Part shown: positions 44,459-53,546 of the stretch, piece by piece
Numbering within the stretch: the first letter of the stretch is position 1
Layout: each line of letters opens with the position of its first letter
Origin: Aquabacterium sp.
GTDB taxonomy: Bacteria > Pseudomonadota > Gammaproteobacteria > Burkholderiales > Burkholderiaceae_C
Reading direction: 5' to 3'
Length of the DNA stretch: 64,000 bases
Assembly (NCBI GenBank): GCA_023266355.1
Contig: JAHFQM010000006.1
Coordinates: 1-64,000 of the forward strand
Notes under the pieces: model-generated
Database searches by the model: none
Seen by the model: the letters and a program-made list of their open reading frames with translations, nothing else
What the model was told of the DNA's origin: nothing
Made by a program: the position numbers and the translations under genes

Positions 44459-46249
44459 TCACTCCTGCTGGACGTAGCTGCCGGGGGCATCGGGCAGGCG
44501 GCGTTTGCTGCCGGGCACGCCCATGGACGGCGGTGCGGTCAGGCCGCTGGAGTGCTGCACCAGCCAGTTCTGCCAGGCGGGCCACCACGAGCCTTCCTGG
44601 TGTGGCACCTCGGCCTGCCAGCGCTCGGGCGAGGTGTAGGCCTCGGTGGGGGGGCGGTGGTGCAGCTGGAAGTGGCGGCCCTTGTGGCCGGGTTCGCTGA
44701 CGATGCCGGCGTTGTGCCCGCCGCTGGTCAGCGCGAAGGTGACGTCCAGCGGCAGCAGGTGCAGCTTGTAGACAGACTTCCACGGCGCGACGTGGTCGCT
44801 GACCGTGCCCACGGCGAAGCAGGGCACCCGGATGTCGGTGAACCAGATGGGTTGGCCGTTGACCTCATAGCGACCGGCCGAGAGGTCGTTGTGCAGGAAG
44901 AGCTTGTGCAGGTACTCCGAGTGCATGCGGTAGGGCATGCGGGTGGTGTCGGCGTTCCAGGCCATCAGGTCGTTGGGGTGGTCGCGCTCGCCCAGCAGGT
45001 AGTTCTTCATGGCGCGCGACCAGACCAGGTCGTTGGAGTGCAGCAGCGTGAAGGCGCCGGCCATCTGCGTGCCTTTGAGGAAACCTTGCTCGGCCATCAT
45101 GGCCTCGATGAGGTCCACCTCGCTCTCGTTGATGAAGAGTAACAATTCGCCGGCCTCGGTGAAGTCGCCCTGTGCGGCGAACAGCGTCATCGAGGCCAGG
45201 CGCTCGTCGCCATCGCGGCCCATGGTGGCGGCAGCGATCATCATCAGCGTGCCGCCCAGGCAGTAGCCCACGCCGTGCACCTTGCGCTCGGGCAGGATCT
45301 GGCTGACGGTGTCGAGCGCGGCCATCACGCCGTGGGTGCGGTAGTCGTCCAGGCCCTTGTTGCGGTCGTCGGCGCTCGGGTTCTTCCAGGAGATCATGAA
45401 CACCGTGTGCCCTTGATCGACCAGGTACTTGACCAGCGAGTTCTGCGGCGACAGGTCCAGGATGTAGTACTTCATGATCCAGGCCGGCACGATCAGCACG
45501 GGCTCGGCCTGGACCTTGTCGGTCGTGGGGCTGTACTGGATGAGCTCGATGAGGTCGTTGCGGAACACCACCTTGCCCGGCGTGGTCGCCACATCGTGGC
45601 CGATCTTGAACTGCTCGGTGCCGGCCGCCGGCAGGCCGCGCACCATGCGCTGGGCATCGTCGCCCCAGTTGTGGGCGCCGCGCAGCAGGTTCATGCCGCT
45701 TTCTTTGGCGGTGGTTTGCAGCACATCCGGGTTCATCCAGGGGATGTTGGCCGGGTTGACGATGTCCATCCACTGGCGGGCGGCGAAGTTCGCCATCGCT
45801 TCGTGGCGGTGGTTGAGGCCGGGCACGCAGCTGGTGGCCTGGTGCCAGACGTGCTCCAGCACCTGGAAGGACTGGGCATACACGTTGAAGGGCCAGTTCT
45901 GCCAGGCCGGGCTGGCGAAGCGGCGGTCGTGCACGGGCAGGGGCAAGGGGTGGGCGCAGCCTGGCTGCACCGGCGCGTCGGCCTCATGGTCGTGGCGGGC
46001 GCTGTCGGTGCCCCCTTGCACCAGCCGGTTCACGGCCAGGGTCACGTCGTCGGCGCTGCGCTTGACGATGTCGAGCTGCTTGCCCGGCGAGATCATCAGG
46101 TGCATCAGCCAGTCCAGGTACACCAGGGTGGACTGGATGGGCGAGATGCCGCCCATGAGCTGCCCCACCTGGCTGTGGGTGTGGAGGTCGAGGGCGCGGA
46201 CCCAGTCTTCCCAGCTCATCTTGGGGGCGGCGGTGGGGGTGTGAGGCAT
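44459..46249 (-). CDS. phaC: Second poly(R)-hydroxyalkanoate synthase
   Basis: The 596-residue paralogue of the synthase at 8332, without its Lys/Ala extension. It has a PHA-synthase N-terminal domain (WQNWPFNVYAQSFQVLEHVW) and the hydrolase fold with box GYCLGG (nucleophile Cys330), catalytic Asp in TVSDHVAPW and His in SGGHNAGIVS. The N-terminal ~45 residues carry a short segment (MSWEDWVRALDLHTHSQVGQ) also found in stand-alone synthases. AAGGAG six bases before the ATG at 46249 supports the start. It sits between an ABC-2 permease gene (39-base gap) and the MaoC-Pta fusion (5-base gap). Substrate range is unknown. Confidence 0.92.
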   Translation of the reverse strand: MPHTPTAAPKMSWEDWVRALDLHTHSQVGQLMGGISPIQSTLVYLDWLMHLMISPGKQLDIVKRSADDVTLAVNRLVQGGTDSARHDHEADAPVQPGCAHPLPLPVHDRRFASPAWQNWPFNVYAQSFQVLEHVWHQATSCVPGLNHRHEAMANFAARQWMDIVNPANIPWMNPDVLQTTAKESGMNLLRGAHNWGDDAQRMVRGLPAAGTEQFKIGHDVATTPGKVVFRNDLIELIQYSPTTDKVQAEPVLIVPAWIMKYYILDLSPQNSLVKYLVDQGHTVFMISWKNPSADDRNKGLDDYRTHGVMAALDTVSQILPERKVHGVGYCLGGTLMMIAAATMGRDGDERLASMTLFAAQGDFTEAGELLLFINESEVDLIEAMMAEQGFLKGTQMAGAFTLLHSNDLVWSRAMKNYLLGERDHPNDLMAWNADTTRMPYRMHSEYLHKLFLHNDLSAGRYEVNGQPIWFTDIRVPCFAVGTVSDHVAPWKSVYKLHLLPLDVTFALTSGGHNAGIVSEPGHKGRHFQLHHRPPTEAYTSPERWQAEVPHQEGSWWPAWQNWLVQHSSGLTAPPSMGVPGSKRRLPDAPGSYVQQE

Positions 46250-46288
46250 CTGGGGCTCCTTGGGTGTGGTGGGTTGGGCAGGTGCGCC

Positions 46289-47416
46289 TCAACCCTGTCG
46301 GGCCAGCATCGACCTGAATCTTGTCAAGGCGATGACCAGGAAGAGACCACCGGCGGCCGACACCGCCAACAGTTGAGGCAGGACAAGCCGAACCCCCGCA
46401 TCGCGGTACAACACGGCCTGCGTGAGCTTGACGTACTGCGTGGTCGGCGAAATCTGCACGATGTGCTGCATCAGCTCCGGCATGCTCTCCACCGGCGTGG
46501 CGGCGCCACTGAGCAGGTACAGCACCACGTACACCGGCGCGGCCAGCAAGCCGAACTGCGGCATGGACGAGGCCATGGTGGCCAGCAAGATGCCCAGGGC
46601 CGTGACGGCGAACAGGTACAGCGCCGTGCCCAGCATGAACAGCGGCACCGAACCCGGCAGCGGCACCTGCAGCCAGCCGCGGATGACCAGCTCCAGCGAC
46701 AGCCACACCGCCAGCACGATGACGCCCCCGTTGGCCAGGATCTTCGCCATGGCGATCTCGCTGGGGCGCACCGGCATCACCAGCAAGTGCTCGATGGTGC
46801 CGTGCTCGCGCTCGCGGATCACGGCCGCCCCGACCAGGATGATGGCCAGCACCGTCACGTTGGTCTCGACGAGCATCACCGAGCTGAACCACTCCGACTG
46901 GTTGTTCGGGTTGAACATCAAGCGCACCACCGGCGGTGCCGGCAACATCGAGGCGATGCCGTGCTGGTGGAAGAAGTCGAGCTGCTCGCGCAGGAAGATC
47001 TCATTGAGGTAGACCACGCCCAGGCCAGCCTGCGTCATGGCCGTGGCGTCCACCGTCACCTGGATGGCGGGGCTGCGCCCAGCCAGCACATCGGCTTCGA
47101 AGCGCGGCGGGATGTCGATCACGAAGATGAAGTCGCCGCGGTCCAGGGCGTCGCCCGCGTCTTGCGGGGCGATGTCGCGCGGCGTCTGGAAATAGGGCGG
47201 ACGCAAAGCGTCGCGCAAGCGCAGCGACAAGGCCGATTGATCGCCGTCGATCATGGCCACCGAGGCGTGCGAGACCTCGGCCTTCACGCCCTTGGCCGTG
47301 GTGTACACCGACACGGTGAAGGCGAACAGGATCAGGCCCATCAGCGGCACATCGGTCGCCAGGCTGCGCAACTCTTTCCACGACAGCCGCCACACATTGC
47401 TCAACCAGCGCCACAT
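46289..47416 (-). CDS. ABC-2 type permease (YhhJ-like)
   Basis: Membrane subunit of 375 residues paired with RbbA. One helix near 25-45 (LMGLILFAFTVSVYTTAKGV) is followed by a large periplasmic domain and five C-terminal helices (VTVLAIILVGAAVIREREHG; TIEHLLVMPVRPSEIAMAKI; LFAVTALGILLATMASSMPQ). The IREREHGTIE segment is characteristic of ABC-2 permeases. AGGAGG lies eight bases before the ATG at 47416, within the end of rbbA. In E. coli the same trio is yhiI-rbbA-yhhJ. Export substrate unknown. Confidence 0.9.
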   Translation of the reverse strand: MWRWLSNVWRLSWKELRSLATDVPLMGLILFAFTVSVYTTAKGVKAEVSHASVAMIDGDQSALSLRLRDALRPPYFQTPRDIAPQDAGDALDRGDFIFVIDIPPRFEADVLAGRSPAIQVTVDATAMTQAGLGVVYLNEIFLREQLDFFHQHGIASMLPAPPVVRLMFNPNNQSEWFSSVMLVETNVTVLAIILVGAAVIREREHGTIEHLLVMPVRPSEIAMAKILANGGVIVLAVWLSLELVIRGWLQVPLPGSVPLFMLGTALYLFAVTALGILLATMASSMPQFGLLAAPVYVVLYLLSGAATPVESMPELMQHIVQISPTTQYVKLTQAVLYRDAGVRLVLPQLLAVSAAGGLFLVIALTRFRSMLARQG

Positions 47417-47419
47417 GCC

Positions 47420-50173
47420 TCAGCCCTCCTGCTTGCGCACGAGCAGGCGTGCCAAGCCCAGGTACAGCAGCCCAAAGCCCAGCAGCGCCGCGTACATCGG
47501 CCAGAAGCTGCCAAAGCCCAGCCCCTTGGTGAAGGCCCCCAGGCTGATGAGCTGGAACCACGAGGCCGGGAAGCCCTTGCCGACCCAGACCGCCGCGCCC
47601 GTCAGCGTGGACACCGGGTAGAGCAGCCCCGAGAAGTTCACCGAAGGGATCAGGCAGATGATGGCCGAGGCGAACGAAGCCGCGACCTGCGAGCGCAGGA
47701 AGGCCGACAGGAAGAGGCCCAGCGCCGTGGTGGCGAACACAAAGCACAGCGCGCCCAGGCTCAGCGCCAGGAAGCTGCCTTTGAGGGGCACCTGCAGCAG
47801 GAAGACGCTGAGGAAGACCAGCGTCAGGTAGCTGGCCATGGCCAGGGCCACGTACGGCATCTGCTTGCCCAGCAGGAACTGGCCCACGGTGGCCGGCGAG
47901 GCGTAGAGGTTGAGGATGGAGCCCATCTCTTTTTCGCGCACCACGCCCAGCGCCGTCAGCATGGCCGGGATGATGATGAGGCACAGCATCAACAGGCCCG
48001 GGGTGGACGCATAGATGCTGCGGAAGGACTGGTTGTAGGCAAAGCGAGGTTCCAGCCGTGCGGGCAGGGTGGGGGGTGTCAGGCCGGGTGTTTCGCGCGC
48101 GAAGCGCATGGCGTCCTCCAGCACGATGCCTTGCGCATAGCCGCGCACGTTCTCGGCCGTGAAAGGCTGGGTGCCATCGACGAAGAAACCCACCTCGGGG
48201 CGCCGACCGGCCAGCAGGTCGCGGCCAAAGCCCGGCGGGATTTCCATGACCAGGCTCACGTCGTGGCGGCGCAGGCTGGTTTGCACGGCCTCGTCGGTGT
48301 GCAAGTCGGGTTGCTGGTCGAAGTAGCGCGAACCCGCGAAGTGCTCGATGAGCCGGCGGCTGTCGTGGGTCTGGTCGTGGTCGAGCACGGCGAACTTCAC
48401 GTGCTCGACGTCGAAGGAGATGCTCCAGGCCGCCGTCACCAGCAAGATGATGGGGCCCAGCAAGGCGAAGGTCAGGCGGATGCGGTCGCGCCGGAGCTCC
48501 ATGCCCTCGCGCAGGGCGAAGGCCCACACGCCGGCCAGCCAGGCGCTCAGGCTGTGGCGTGGTTTGGCGCTCGGGGCCGTGGGGGCGCTGGCTGCAGGCG
48601 CGGTGCCGACGGTGGCCGCCGCCTGCGCAGCCTGCACGGTGTCGTCCGCCGCTTGCAGGTAGGCCACGAAAGCGGTTTCCAGCGAATCGGCTTGCTGGCT
48701 GTCGCGCAGCTCGGCGGGCGAGCCCACGGCCAGCACGCGGCCACGGTGCATCAGCGAGATGCGGTCGCAGCGCTCGGCCTCGTTCATGAAGTGGGTGGAC
48801 ACGAAGATGGTGACCTGCTGCTCGCGCGACAGCGTCACCAGCCGGCGCCAGAACAGGTCGCGCGCGGCCGGGTCCACGCCCGAGGTGGGTTCATCGAGGA
48901 TCAGCACTTCCGGCTTGTGCAGGCAGGCCGCGGCCAGCTGAAGGCGCTGGCGGATGCCCAGCGACAGCGCCTTGGGGCTGGCGTCGGCGTGGTCTTGCAG
49001 GTCGAAGTCGCGCAGGGCTGCGTCGATGGCTTCGGTGGCGCGCGGGCCGTCCAAGCGGTAGAGGCGGGCGTGCAGGTCCAGGTTCTGGCGCACGCTGAGC
49101 TCTTCGTACAGCGAAAAGGCCTGCGACATGTAGCCCACGCGCAGCCGCGTGGCCAGGTCGCCGGCACGGATCGGCTGGCCCAGCAACTGCGCTTCGCCGC
49201 TGCTGATGTCGAGCAGGCCGGTCAGCATCTTCATGGTCGTGGTCTTGCCGCAGCCGTTGGAGCCGAGGAAGCCGAAGATCTCGCCGCGCTCGATGCGGAA
49301 GCTGACGTCATCCACCGCCACGAAGTCGCCGAAGCGCCGGGTCAGCCGCGTGGCCTCGATGGCTGGCGGCCCGTCGCTGTGCCCCCGCGGCGGGATGGTG
49401 AGCGGCTCGGTGTTGCCGCGCTGCTCGGGGGGCAACAGGTCGATGTAGGCCGCCTCCAGCGTGCCTTGTGACGTGCGTGCCAGCACCTCGCACGTGCGGT
49501 CGAACACCAGCACGCGGCCATCGTTCATGGCCACGAGGTGCTCGAAACGCTCGGCTTCCTCCATGTAGGCCGTGGCGACGATGACGGTCATGCCCGGTCG
49601 CTCGGCGCGCAAGGCCTCGACCAGGGCCCAGAACTGCCGCCGCGACAGCGGGTCCACGCCGGTGGTGGGCTCGTCGAGGATGAGCAAGTCCGGGTCGTGC
49701 ACGAGGGCGCAGCACAGCCCCAGTTTTTGCTTCATGCCCCCTGACAGCTTGCCCGCAGGCCGGTCGCGGAAGGGCGTCAGGCCGGTGGCGTCCATCAGGC
49801 GCTGCAGGCGCTCGGCACGCTCGCGCGCACCTTGGCCGAACAGGCGCGCGAAGAAATCGATGTTCTCGGCCACCGACAGCGTCGGGTACAAGTTGCGGCC
49901 CAAGCCCTGCGGCATGAAGGCCACGCGCGGCGCGAGCACGGCGCGCTCGCGGGCCTGGGCCATGTCGTGGCCCAGCACTTGCACGCTGCCGCGCTGCAGG
50001 CGCTTCACCCCGGCGATCAGCGACAGCAACGTCGATTTGCCCACGCCATCCGGCCCCACCAGACCGATGGTCTGGCCGGCGGGCAATGTCAGGGAGACGT
50101 GGCGCAGCGCGACGGCATCGCCATGGCGGTGGCTGACGTCCTGGAGCACCACGGCGGGTGCGGTGGCGTTCAC
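47420..50173 (-). CDS. rbbA: RbbA-type protein: two ABC ATPase domains fused to an ABC-2 permease
   Basis: The 917-residue protein has ATPase 1 (Walker A GLVGPDGVGKSTLLSLI, LSGGMKQKLGL, LLILDEPTTGVDP) and ATPase 2 (GFLGSNGCGKTTTMKMLTG, LSLGIRQRLQLAAA, VLILDEPTSGVDP). After about residue 540 comes an ABC-2 membrane domain (LTFALLGPIILLVTAAWSIS; IIIPAMLTALGVVREKEMGS). E. coli RbbA was reported as ribosome-associated, but the membrane part and HlyD/permease partners argue for an exporter. The start is GTG at 50173, whose GTGA overlaps the stop of the HlyD gene; the yhhJ-like gene begins three bases past its stop. Confidence 0.92.
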   Translation of the reverse strand: MNATAPAVVLQDVSHRHGDAVALRHVSLTLPAGQTIGLVGPDGVGKSTLLSLIAGVKRLQRGSVQVLGHDMAQARERAVLAPRVAFMPQGLGRNLYPTLSVAENIDFFARLFGQGARERAERLQRLMDATGLTPFRDRPAGKLSGGMKQKLGLCCALVHDPDLLILDEPTTGVDPLSRRQFWALVEALRAERPGMTVIVATAYMEEAERFEHLVAMNDGRVLVFDRTCEVLARTSQGTLEAAYIDLLPPEQRGNTEPLTIPPRGHSDGPPAIEATRLTRRFGDFVAVDDVSFRIERGEIFGFLGSNGCGKTTTMKMLTGLLDISSGEAQLLGQPIRAGDLATRLRVGYMSQAFSLYEELSVRQNLDLHARLYRLDGPRATEAIDAALRDFDLQDHADASPKALSLGIRQRLQLAAACLHKPEVLILDEPTSGVDPAARDLFWRRLVTLSREQQVTIFVSTHFMNEAERCDRISLMHRGRVLAVGSPAELRDSQQADSLETAFVAYLQAADDTVQAAQAAATVGTAPAASAPTAPSAKPRHSLSAWLAGVWAFALREGMELRRDRIRLTFALLGPIILLVTAAWSISFDVEHVKFAVLDHDQTHDSRRLIEHFAGSRYFDQQPDLHTDEAVQTSLRRHDVSLVMEIPPGFGRDLLAGRRPEVGFFVDGTQPFTAENVRGYAQGIVLEDAMRFARETPGLTPPTLPARLEPRFAYNQSFRSIYASTPGLLMLCLIIIPAMLTALGVVREKEMGSILNLYASPATVGQFLLGKQMPYVALAMASYLTLVFLSVFLLQVPLKGSFLALSLGALCFVFATTALGLFLSAFLRSQVAASFASAIICLIPSVNFSGLLYPVSTLTGAAVWVGKGFPASWFQLISLGAFTKGLGFGSFWPMYAALLGFGLLYLGLARLLVRKQEG

Positions 50174-51189
50174 GGCGTGGCCTGTGTTGCCGAGGTGACG
50201 GGTGCGGCCTCAGGCAACTTCACCTGCAGGGAGGCAGGCCAGGGCGTGCGTGCGTCGGTGCGCACATGGCCATAACCGGTCAGCCCGGCCTTGACGTAGC
50301 GGCTGTAGCGCTGGGTGACCTCGCGTGGCACCTGCAGCTTCACCCGGAAGACCAGCTTTTCGCGCTCGGCCTCGGTTTCCACATATTTGGGCGTGAACTG
50401 CGCTTCCGCCGCCACGAACGACACCTTGGCCGGCACCACGTACTGCGGTGCGGCGTCCAGCACGATGCGCGCCTCGTCGCCCACCTGCAGCTTGCCCGCC
50501 ACCGCGGTGGGCAGGAAGATCGTCATGTGGGCGTCGGCCAGGTTGAGCAGTGTCACGACACGCCCGCCGGACGGGATGACCGAGCCCGGCTCGACCACGC
50601 GGTACTCGATGCGACCGTCCACCGGCGCACGCAAGCTCATGTCCTCGATGGCCACGGTCAGGCGGCGAATCTGCGCTTCGGCCTCGCCACGGGCTGCGGT
50701 GGCCTCGCCAATCGCCGCGGTGGCCACCTTCACACCAGCCTGTTCGCCATCGCGCTGGGCCGTGCGGCGCTCGACCTCGGCACCCGAGACCAGCGCGTCC
50801 TGCTTGAGCTTGCCCGCGTGGTCCAGCTCCAGTTGGGCCAGGCGCGCTTGCACCCGGCGGACTTCGGTCTCGGCCTGGGCGCGCTGCATGGCCTGGCCTG
50901 CGCGGTCGCGGGCGGCGGCCACGGCATCGCGCTGGGCCAGCAGGTCGGTGCTGTCTTGTCGGGCGATCAGGTTGCCGGCCTTCACCAAGTCACCTTCGTG
51001 CACAGGCAACTCGACGATGCGGCCCGGGTACTTGGCCGCGATGTCGATGCGCTCGACCTCCATGCGGCCATTGCCGCGTGCCAGGCCGTCGGGCAGGCCG
51101 CGGTCACGCGTGTGCAACCAGTAAGCCAGGCCGACGGCGCTGGCGATGGCGGCCAGGGGCAGGGTCCAGCGCAGCAGGGAGGTGTTCAT
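50170..51189 (-). CDS. HlyD-family periplasmic adaptor (YhiI-like)
   Basis: The 339-residue adaptor has an N-terminal membrane anchor (LPLAAIASAVGLAYWLHTRD), a first lipoyl half (YPGRIVELPVHEGDLVKAGN), a coiled coil (AAARDRAGQAMQRAQAETEV), the second half (MSLRAPVDGRIEYRVVEPGS) and a beta barrel (FLPTAVAGKLQVGDEARIVL). It opens the six-gene run with RbbA, permease, PHA synthase, MaoC-Pta and outer-membrane factor. ATG at 51189 with no strong ribosome site. The 119-base region upstream (51190-51308) should hold the operon promoter, but I see no clear hexamers. Confidence 0.9.
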   Translation of the reverse strand: MNTSLLRWTLPLAAIASAVGLAYWLHTRDRGLPDGLARGNGRMEVERIDIAAKYPGRIVELPVHEGDLVKAGNLIARQDSTDLLAQRDAVAAARDRAGQAMQRAQAETEVRRVQARLAQLELDHAGKLKQDALVSGAEVERRTAQRDGEQAGVKVATAAIGEATAARGEAEAQIRRLTVAIEDMSLRAPVDGRIEYRVVEPGSVIPSGGRVVTLLNLADAHMTIFLPTAVAGKLQVGDEARIVLDAAPQYVVPAKVSFVAAEAQFTPKYVETEAEREKLVFRVKLQVPREVTQRYSRYVKAGLTGYGHVRTDARTPWPASLQVKLPEAAPVTSATQATP

Positions 51190-51308
51190 GCGGAATGGGG
51201 GATGAATCTGCGAGTGTTGCGCTGCAGCATCGCGCCTGTGCTGTCATCCGTCAATCCGCCAAATTGATGTGCCTCAAGGATGGCGGCAACTTCGGTGGCG
51301 GGTGTGGC

Positions 51309-51809
51309 TCACAGTGTGCAGGCCATGAAGCGGGCGTCCGGTCCAAAGCTGGCCAGCTTGTCCCCGGGTGCTCCGGCCAGCATGGCCTGCGCGGCAAAGC
51401 CCTGGCCTTGCCAAAAGCTTTCCGAGCCTTGCACGGCCACCAGCACCATCTGCTGCAGGCCCATGTCGCGGGCGCACTGTTGCGCCCGAGCCACCAACCG
51501 GGGCGCCAGTGACCGGCCCCGTGCGATCGGTGCCACCGCCAGGTCGTGCAGGTAGAGCCGTTGCGCCTGGGCAGGTGCCTGCCATTGCGTCGCGTGGAGC
51601 GCCGGCAGGCTGTGGGCGTCCACCGGCAGGCTGACCAGATAGGCCAGGATGCCTTCGGTGGCGGTCGAAGCCACCCAGCAGGTGTCCGGTGCGCCTGCCA
51701 GCTTGCTGGCAAAAGCCGCCAGTGGCTCATGGAACGCAGGCCCGTAACACCGTTGCTGCACGGCCAGCACGCCGGGCAGATCGGTCGAGGTCATGGGGCG
51801 GATCAGCAT
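51309..51809 (-). CDS. GNAT family N-acetyltransferase
   Basis: The 166-residue GNAT protein shows MLIRPMTSTDLPGVLAVQQR at the start, the acetyl-CoA-binding region LYLHDLAVAPIARGRSLAPR (Arg-x-x-Gly/Ser-x-Ala in motif A) and a C-terminal QGSESFWQGQGFAAQ. Acceptor substrate unknown; the fold is close to putrescine or small-molecule acetyltransferases. The ATG at 51809 is chosen over 51869 because it starts the domain directly. Divergent from the hypothetical gene at 51923. Confidence 0.8.
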   Translation of the reverse strand: MLIRPMTSTDLPGVLAVQQRCYGPAFHEPLAAFASKLAGAPDTCWVASTATEGILAYLVSLPVDAHSLPALHATQWQAPAQAQRLYLHDLAVAPIARGRSLAPRLVARAQQCARDMGLQQMVLVAVQGSESFWQGQGFAAQAMLAGAPGDKLASFGPDARFMACTL

Positions 51810-51922
51810 GGCGCCTGCTTGCGGGGGTGGGGGGTGTTTCTCCGGACATGCCAGAGCCGTGGGCTGCACCGGGTGGCGTTATCCTAGACGAATCACGTCC
51901 ATCTGCATTTGCTGTCGAACCC

Positions 51923-52669
51923 ATGATCACTGTCGAAAAAAGCCGCTCCTGGCAAGGTGTGGCCATCGCGGCTGCCCTGGCGGCGGCCGCTGCTGGCGCT
52001 TACTGGGCCTTTGCCCCCTCGAACGACGGTGGCGCTGCCAATGGCGCCAGCAACGCAGGCAACGGCATGTGGCCCGGCATGGGCAACAGCGCCTCGGTGG
52101 TGTCCACCGGCGCGCCAGACCTCAACCCGCCCGTGCTCGCCGATGGCCGCCCGTCCGACCTCACCGAGGCCGACTGGCACTCCCTGGAAGCGGCGCTGAA
52201 ACGGCAGCCCAATGCCAAGGCCGAAGCCACCCGCATCGTCAGCTACCTGCGCTACCAGAAGGCCTTCGAAACCTGGCAGAACCTCGACGAGCAGCGCGAC
52301 GCCCGCAAGCGCCGTCAGATGGCCGAAGCGCTCATGAGCGAGTTGCCCGAGCGCATGAAATCGGGCGAATTCACCCTGGTGGAAGCCACGTTGATGGGCG
52401 TGGTGTTGGTGGCCGACATGGAGCCCGACGAGGCCAAGCGCACCCAGCGCGCCGAAGCCTGGCAGGCCAAGGTGGGCAGCATGGTGGCCAACCCCGAAGA
52501 CGAAGCCCAGATGGCGGCACTCAACCGCGAAACCGAGTTCAAGCGCCGCCGTGCCTCGGCTTTTGGCGACTGGCAGCTCAAGACCGACCCGGCCGAGCGC
52601 TCGCCGGCCAAGCTCTCGCAGGCCATGGAAGACGTCCAGCGGATGTACAACAGCGGCGCCTCCAACTGA
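51923..52669 (+). CDS. Membrane-anchored helical protein of unknown function
   Basis: The 248-residue protein has one N-terminal membrane helix (GVAIAAALAAAAAGAYWAFA, about 11-30), then a Gly/Asn/Ala-rich spacer with NGMWPGMGNS. A periplasmic, charged, all-helical domain follows (LTEADWHSLEAALKRQPNAK, IVSYLRYQKAFETWQNLDEQ, EFTLVEATLMGVVLVADMEP, AKLSQAMEDVQRMYN). The layout, with an anchor, flexible linker and extended helices, recalls lipase-specific foldases, but I do not see their RxxFDY(F/C)LSA motif, so I do not call one. ATG at 51923 is taken as start because it precedes the anchor; the frame upstream has no homology. Confidence 0.7.
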   Translation: MITVEKSRSWQGVAIAAALAAAAAGAYWAFAPSNDGGAANGASNAGNGMWPGMGNSASVVSTGAPDLNPPVLADGRPSDLTEADWHSLEAALKRQPNAKAEATRIVSYLRYQKAFETWQNLDEQRDARKRRQMAEALMSELPERMKSGEFTLVEATLMGVVLVADMEPDEAKRTQRAEAWQAKVGSMVANPEDEAQMAALNRETEFKRRRASAFGDWQLKTDPAERSPAKLSQAMEDVQRMYNSGASN

Positions 52670-52693
52670 GCGCTGGCTTGGGCCCCAGGGCCT

Positions 52694-53284
52694 TCAGCGC
52701 AAGCGCGCTTCCAGCTGCTCGCGCACCGCGGGCCAGTCGTGGCGCGTGATAGCGTGCATCACCGAATCGCGGATGAACCCGTCGCGCATCACCATGTGGC
52801 TGCGCAGCGTGCCCTCCTCGCGCGCCCCGATGCGCACGATGGCCTGACGCGACGCCAGGTTGCGTGAGTCCGTCAGCAACTCCACGCGGTTGCAGGCCCA
52901 GTGCCCGAAAGCGTGGCACAGCATCAGGTACTTGGCCTCGGTGTTGATGTGGGTGCGCTGCCAGCTGCGGCCGATGAAGGTGAAGCCGATCTCCACCCGC
53001 CGGTGCGCTGCCTCGATGCAGCGGAACCGCGTGCTGCCGACCACCGCGCCACTCGCCACATCCACCGTGGCGAAGGCCAGCTCGCGGCCGGCCGCCAGCG
53101 CCGCATCGGCCGATTCGAAAAAGCCCGCCAGGTCACGTGGGTGTGGCACGAAGGTCACGGGCAGGGCCCAGAGCTCGCCATCGGCAATGGCCGCGGCGAT
53201 GCCTGCTTCGTGCGCGGTGCGCGACAGCGGCTCCAGCCGCACGCGGCGACCCTGGAGGGTGATGGCAGAGATTTGCATCGACAT
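52694..53284 (-). CDS. GNAT family N-acetyltransferase (RimJ/RimL-like)
   Basis: The 196-residue protein has ITLQGRRVRLEPLSRTAHEA at the N-terminus, VVGSTRFRCIEAAHRRVEIG, FTFIGRSWQRTHINTEAKYL and NRVELLTDSRNLASRQAIVR IGA, which together define the RimJ/RimL-type protein acetyltransferases. Target unknown (ribosomal protein N-termini or other substrates). The ATG at 53284 or 53278 fits the family start; an upstream in-frame ATG at 53329 adds 15 unrelated residues. Convergent with the helical membrane protein gene. Confidence 0.83.
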   Translation of the reverse strand: MSMQISAITLQGRRVRLEPLSRTAHEAGIAAAIADGELWALPVTFVPHPRDLAGFFESADAALAAGRELAFATVDVASGAVVGSTRFRCIEAAHRRVEIGFTFIGRSWQRTHINTEAKYLMLCHAFGHWACNRVELLTDSRNLASRQAIVRIGAREEGTLRSHMVMRDGFIRDSVMHAITRHDWPAVREQLEARLR

Positions 53285-53546
53285 GTTCAGCCCGGTGTGA
53301 GGCCCAGAGCTTGCCACGCTGCCGCGCAACCTGCACCGCGAGCCCGGCGCTGACGCGGGAACATTGTGCGCACAGTTCCCCCTTCAGAGGGGAGACCTGA
53401 GCAGGGCCCCTCGCGGATGATCACGGCAGATTCCTCCCGTGTGTCAACCGCCTGCTTCCACCGCCCATGGCCCGCGCTCATTCCTCCTCACCAGCCTGCG
53501 CCAGCCTGGCAACGCACCACGGCCGCAGGTGCCTGCCGTGAGTCCG
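53285..53546. other. 262-bp intergenic region with a dyad
   Basis: No gene is supported. It contains a 24-base near-palindrome (53357-53380) and a small hairpin CCCCT-TCAG-AGGGG (53379-53392). It lies between the GNAT start and the AEC transporter stop, both on the minus strand, so it should hold the GNAT promoter and possibly the AEC terminator. Confidence 0.5.
53357..53380. promoter_or_regulatory. Operator-like palindrome
   Basis: The perfect palindrome TGTGCGCACA (53365-53374) is flanked by GGGAAC on the left and GTTCCC on the right, offset by two bases. It lies about 75 bases upstream of the GNAT start at 53284. Binding protein unknown. Confidence 0.4.

Noticed and set aside
45275..49471. 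A plus-strand open frame of about 1,400 codons opposite the rbbA/phaC genes
   Set aside because: It is an antisense shadow of high-GC coding sequence: composition is His/Gln/Arg/Ala-rich without domains, and the minus strand carries three clear protein families there. The same applies to long frames at 1701-3806 (plus), 37359-39548 (minus) and 24260-26239 (plus).
51923..52669. Lipase-specific foldase (Lif) for the membrane-anchored helical protein
   Set aside because: The anchor-linker-helix layout is similar, but the Lif signature motif is not visible and no lipase gene is adjacent.
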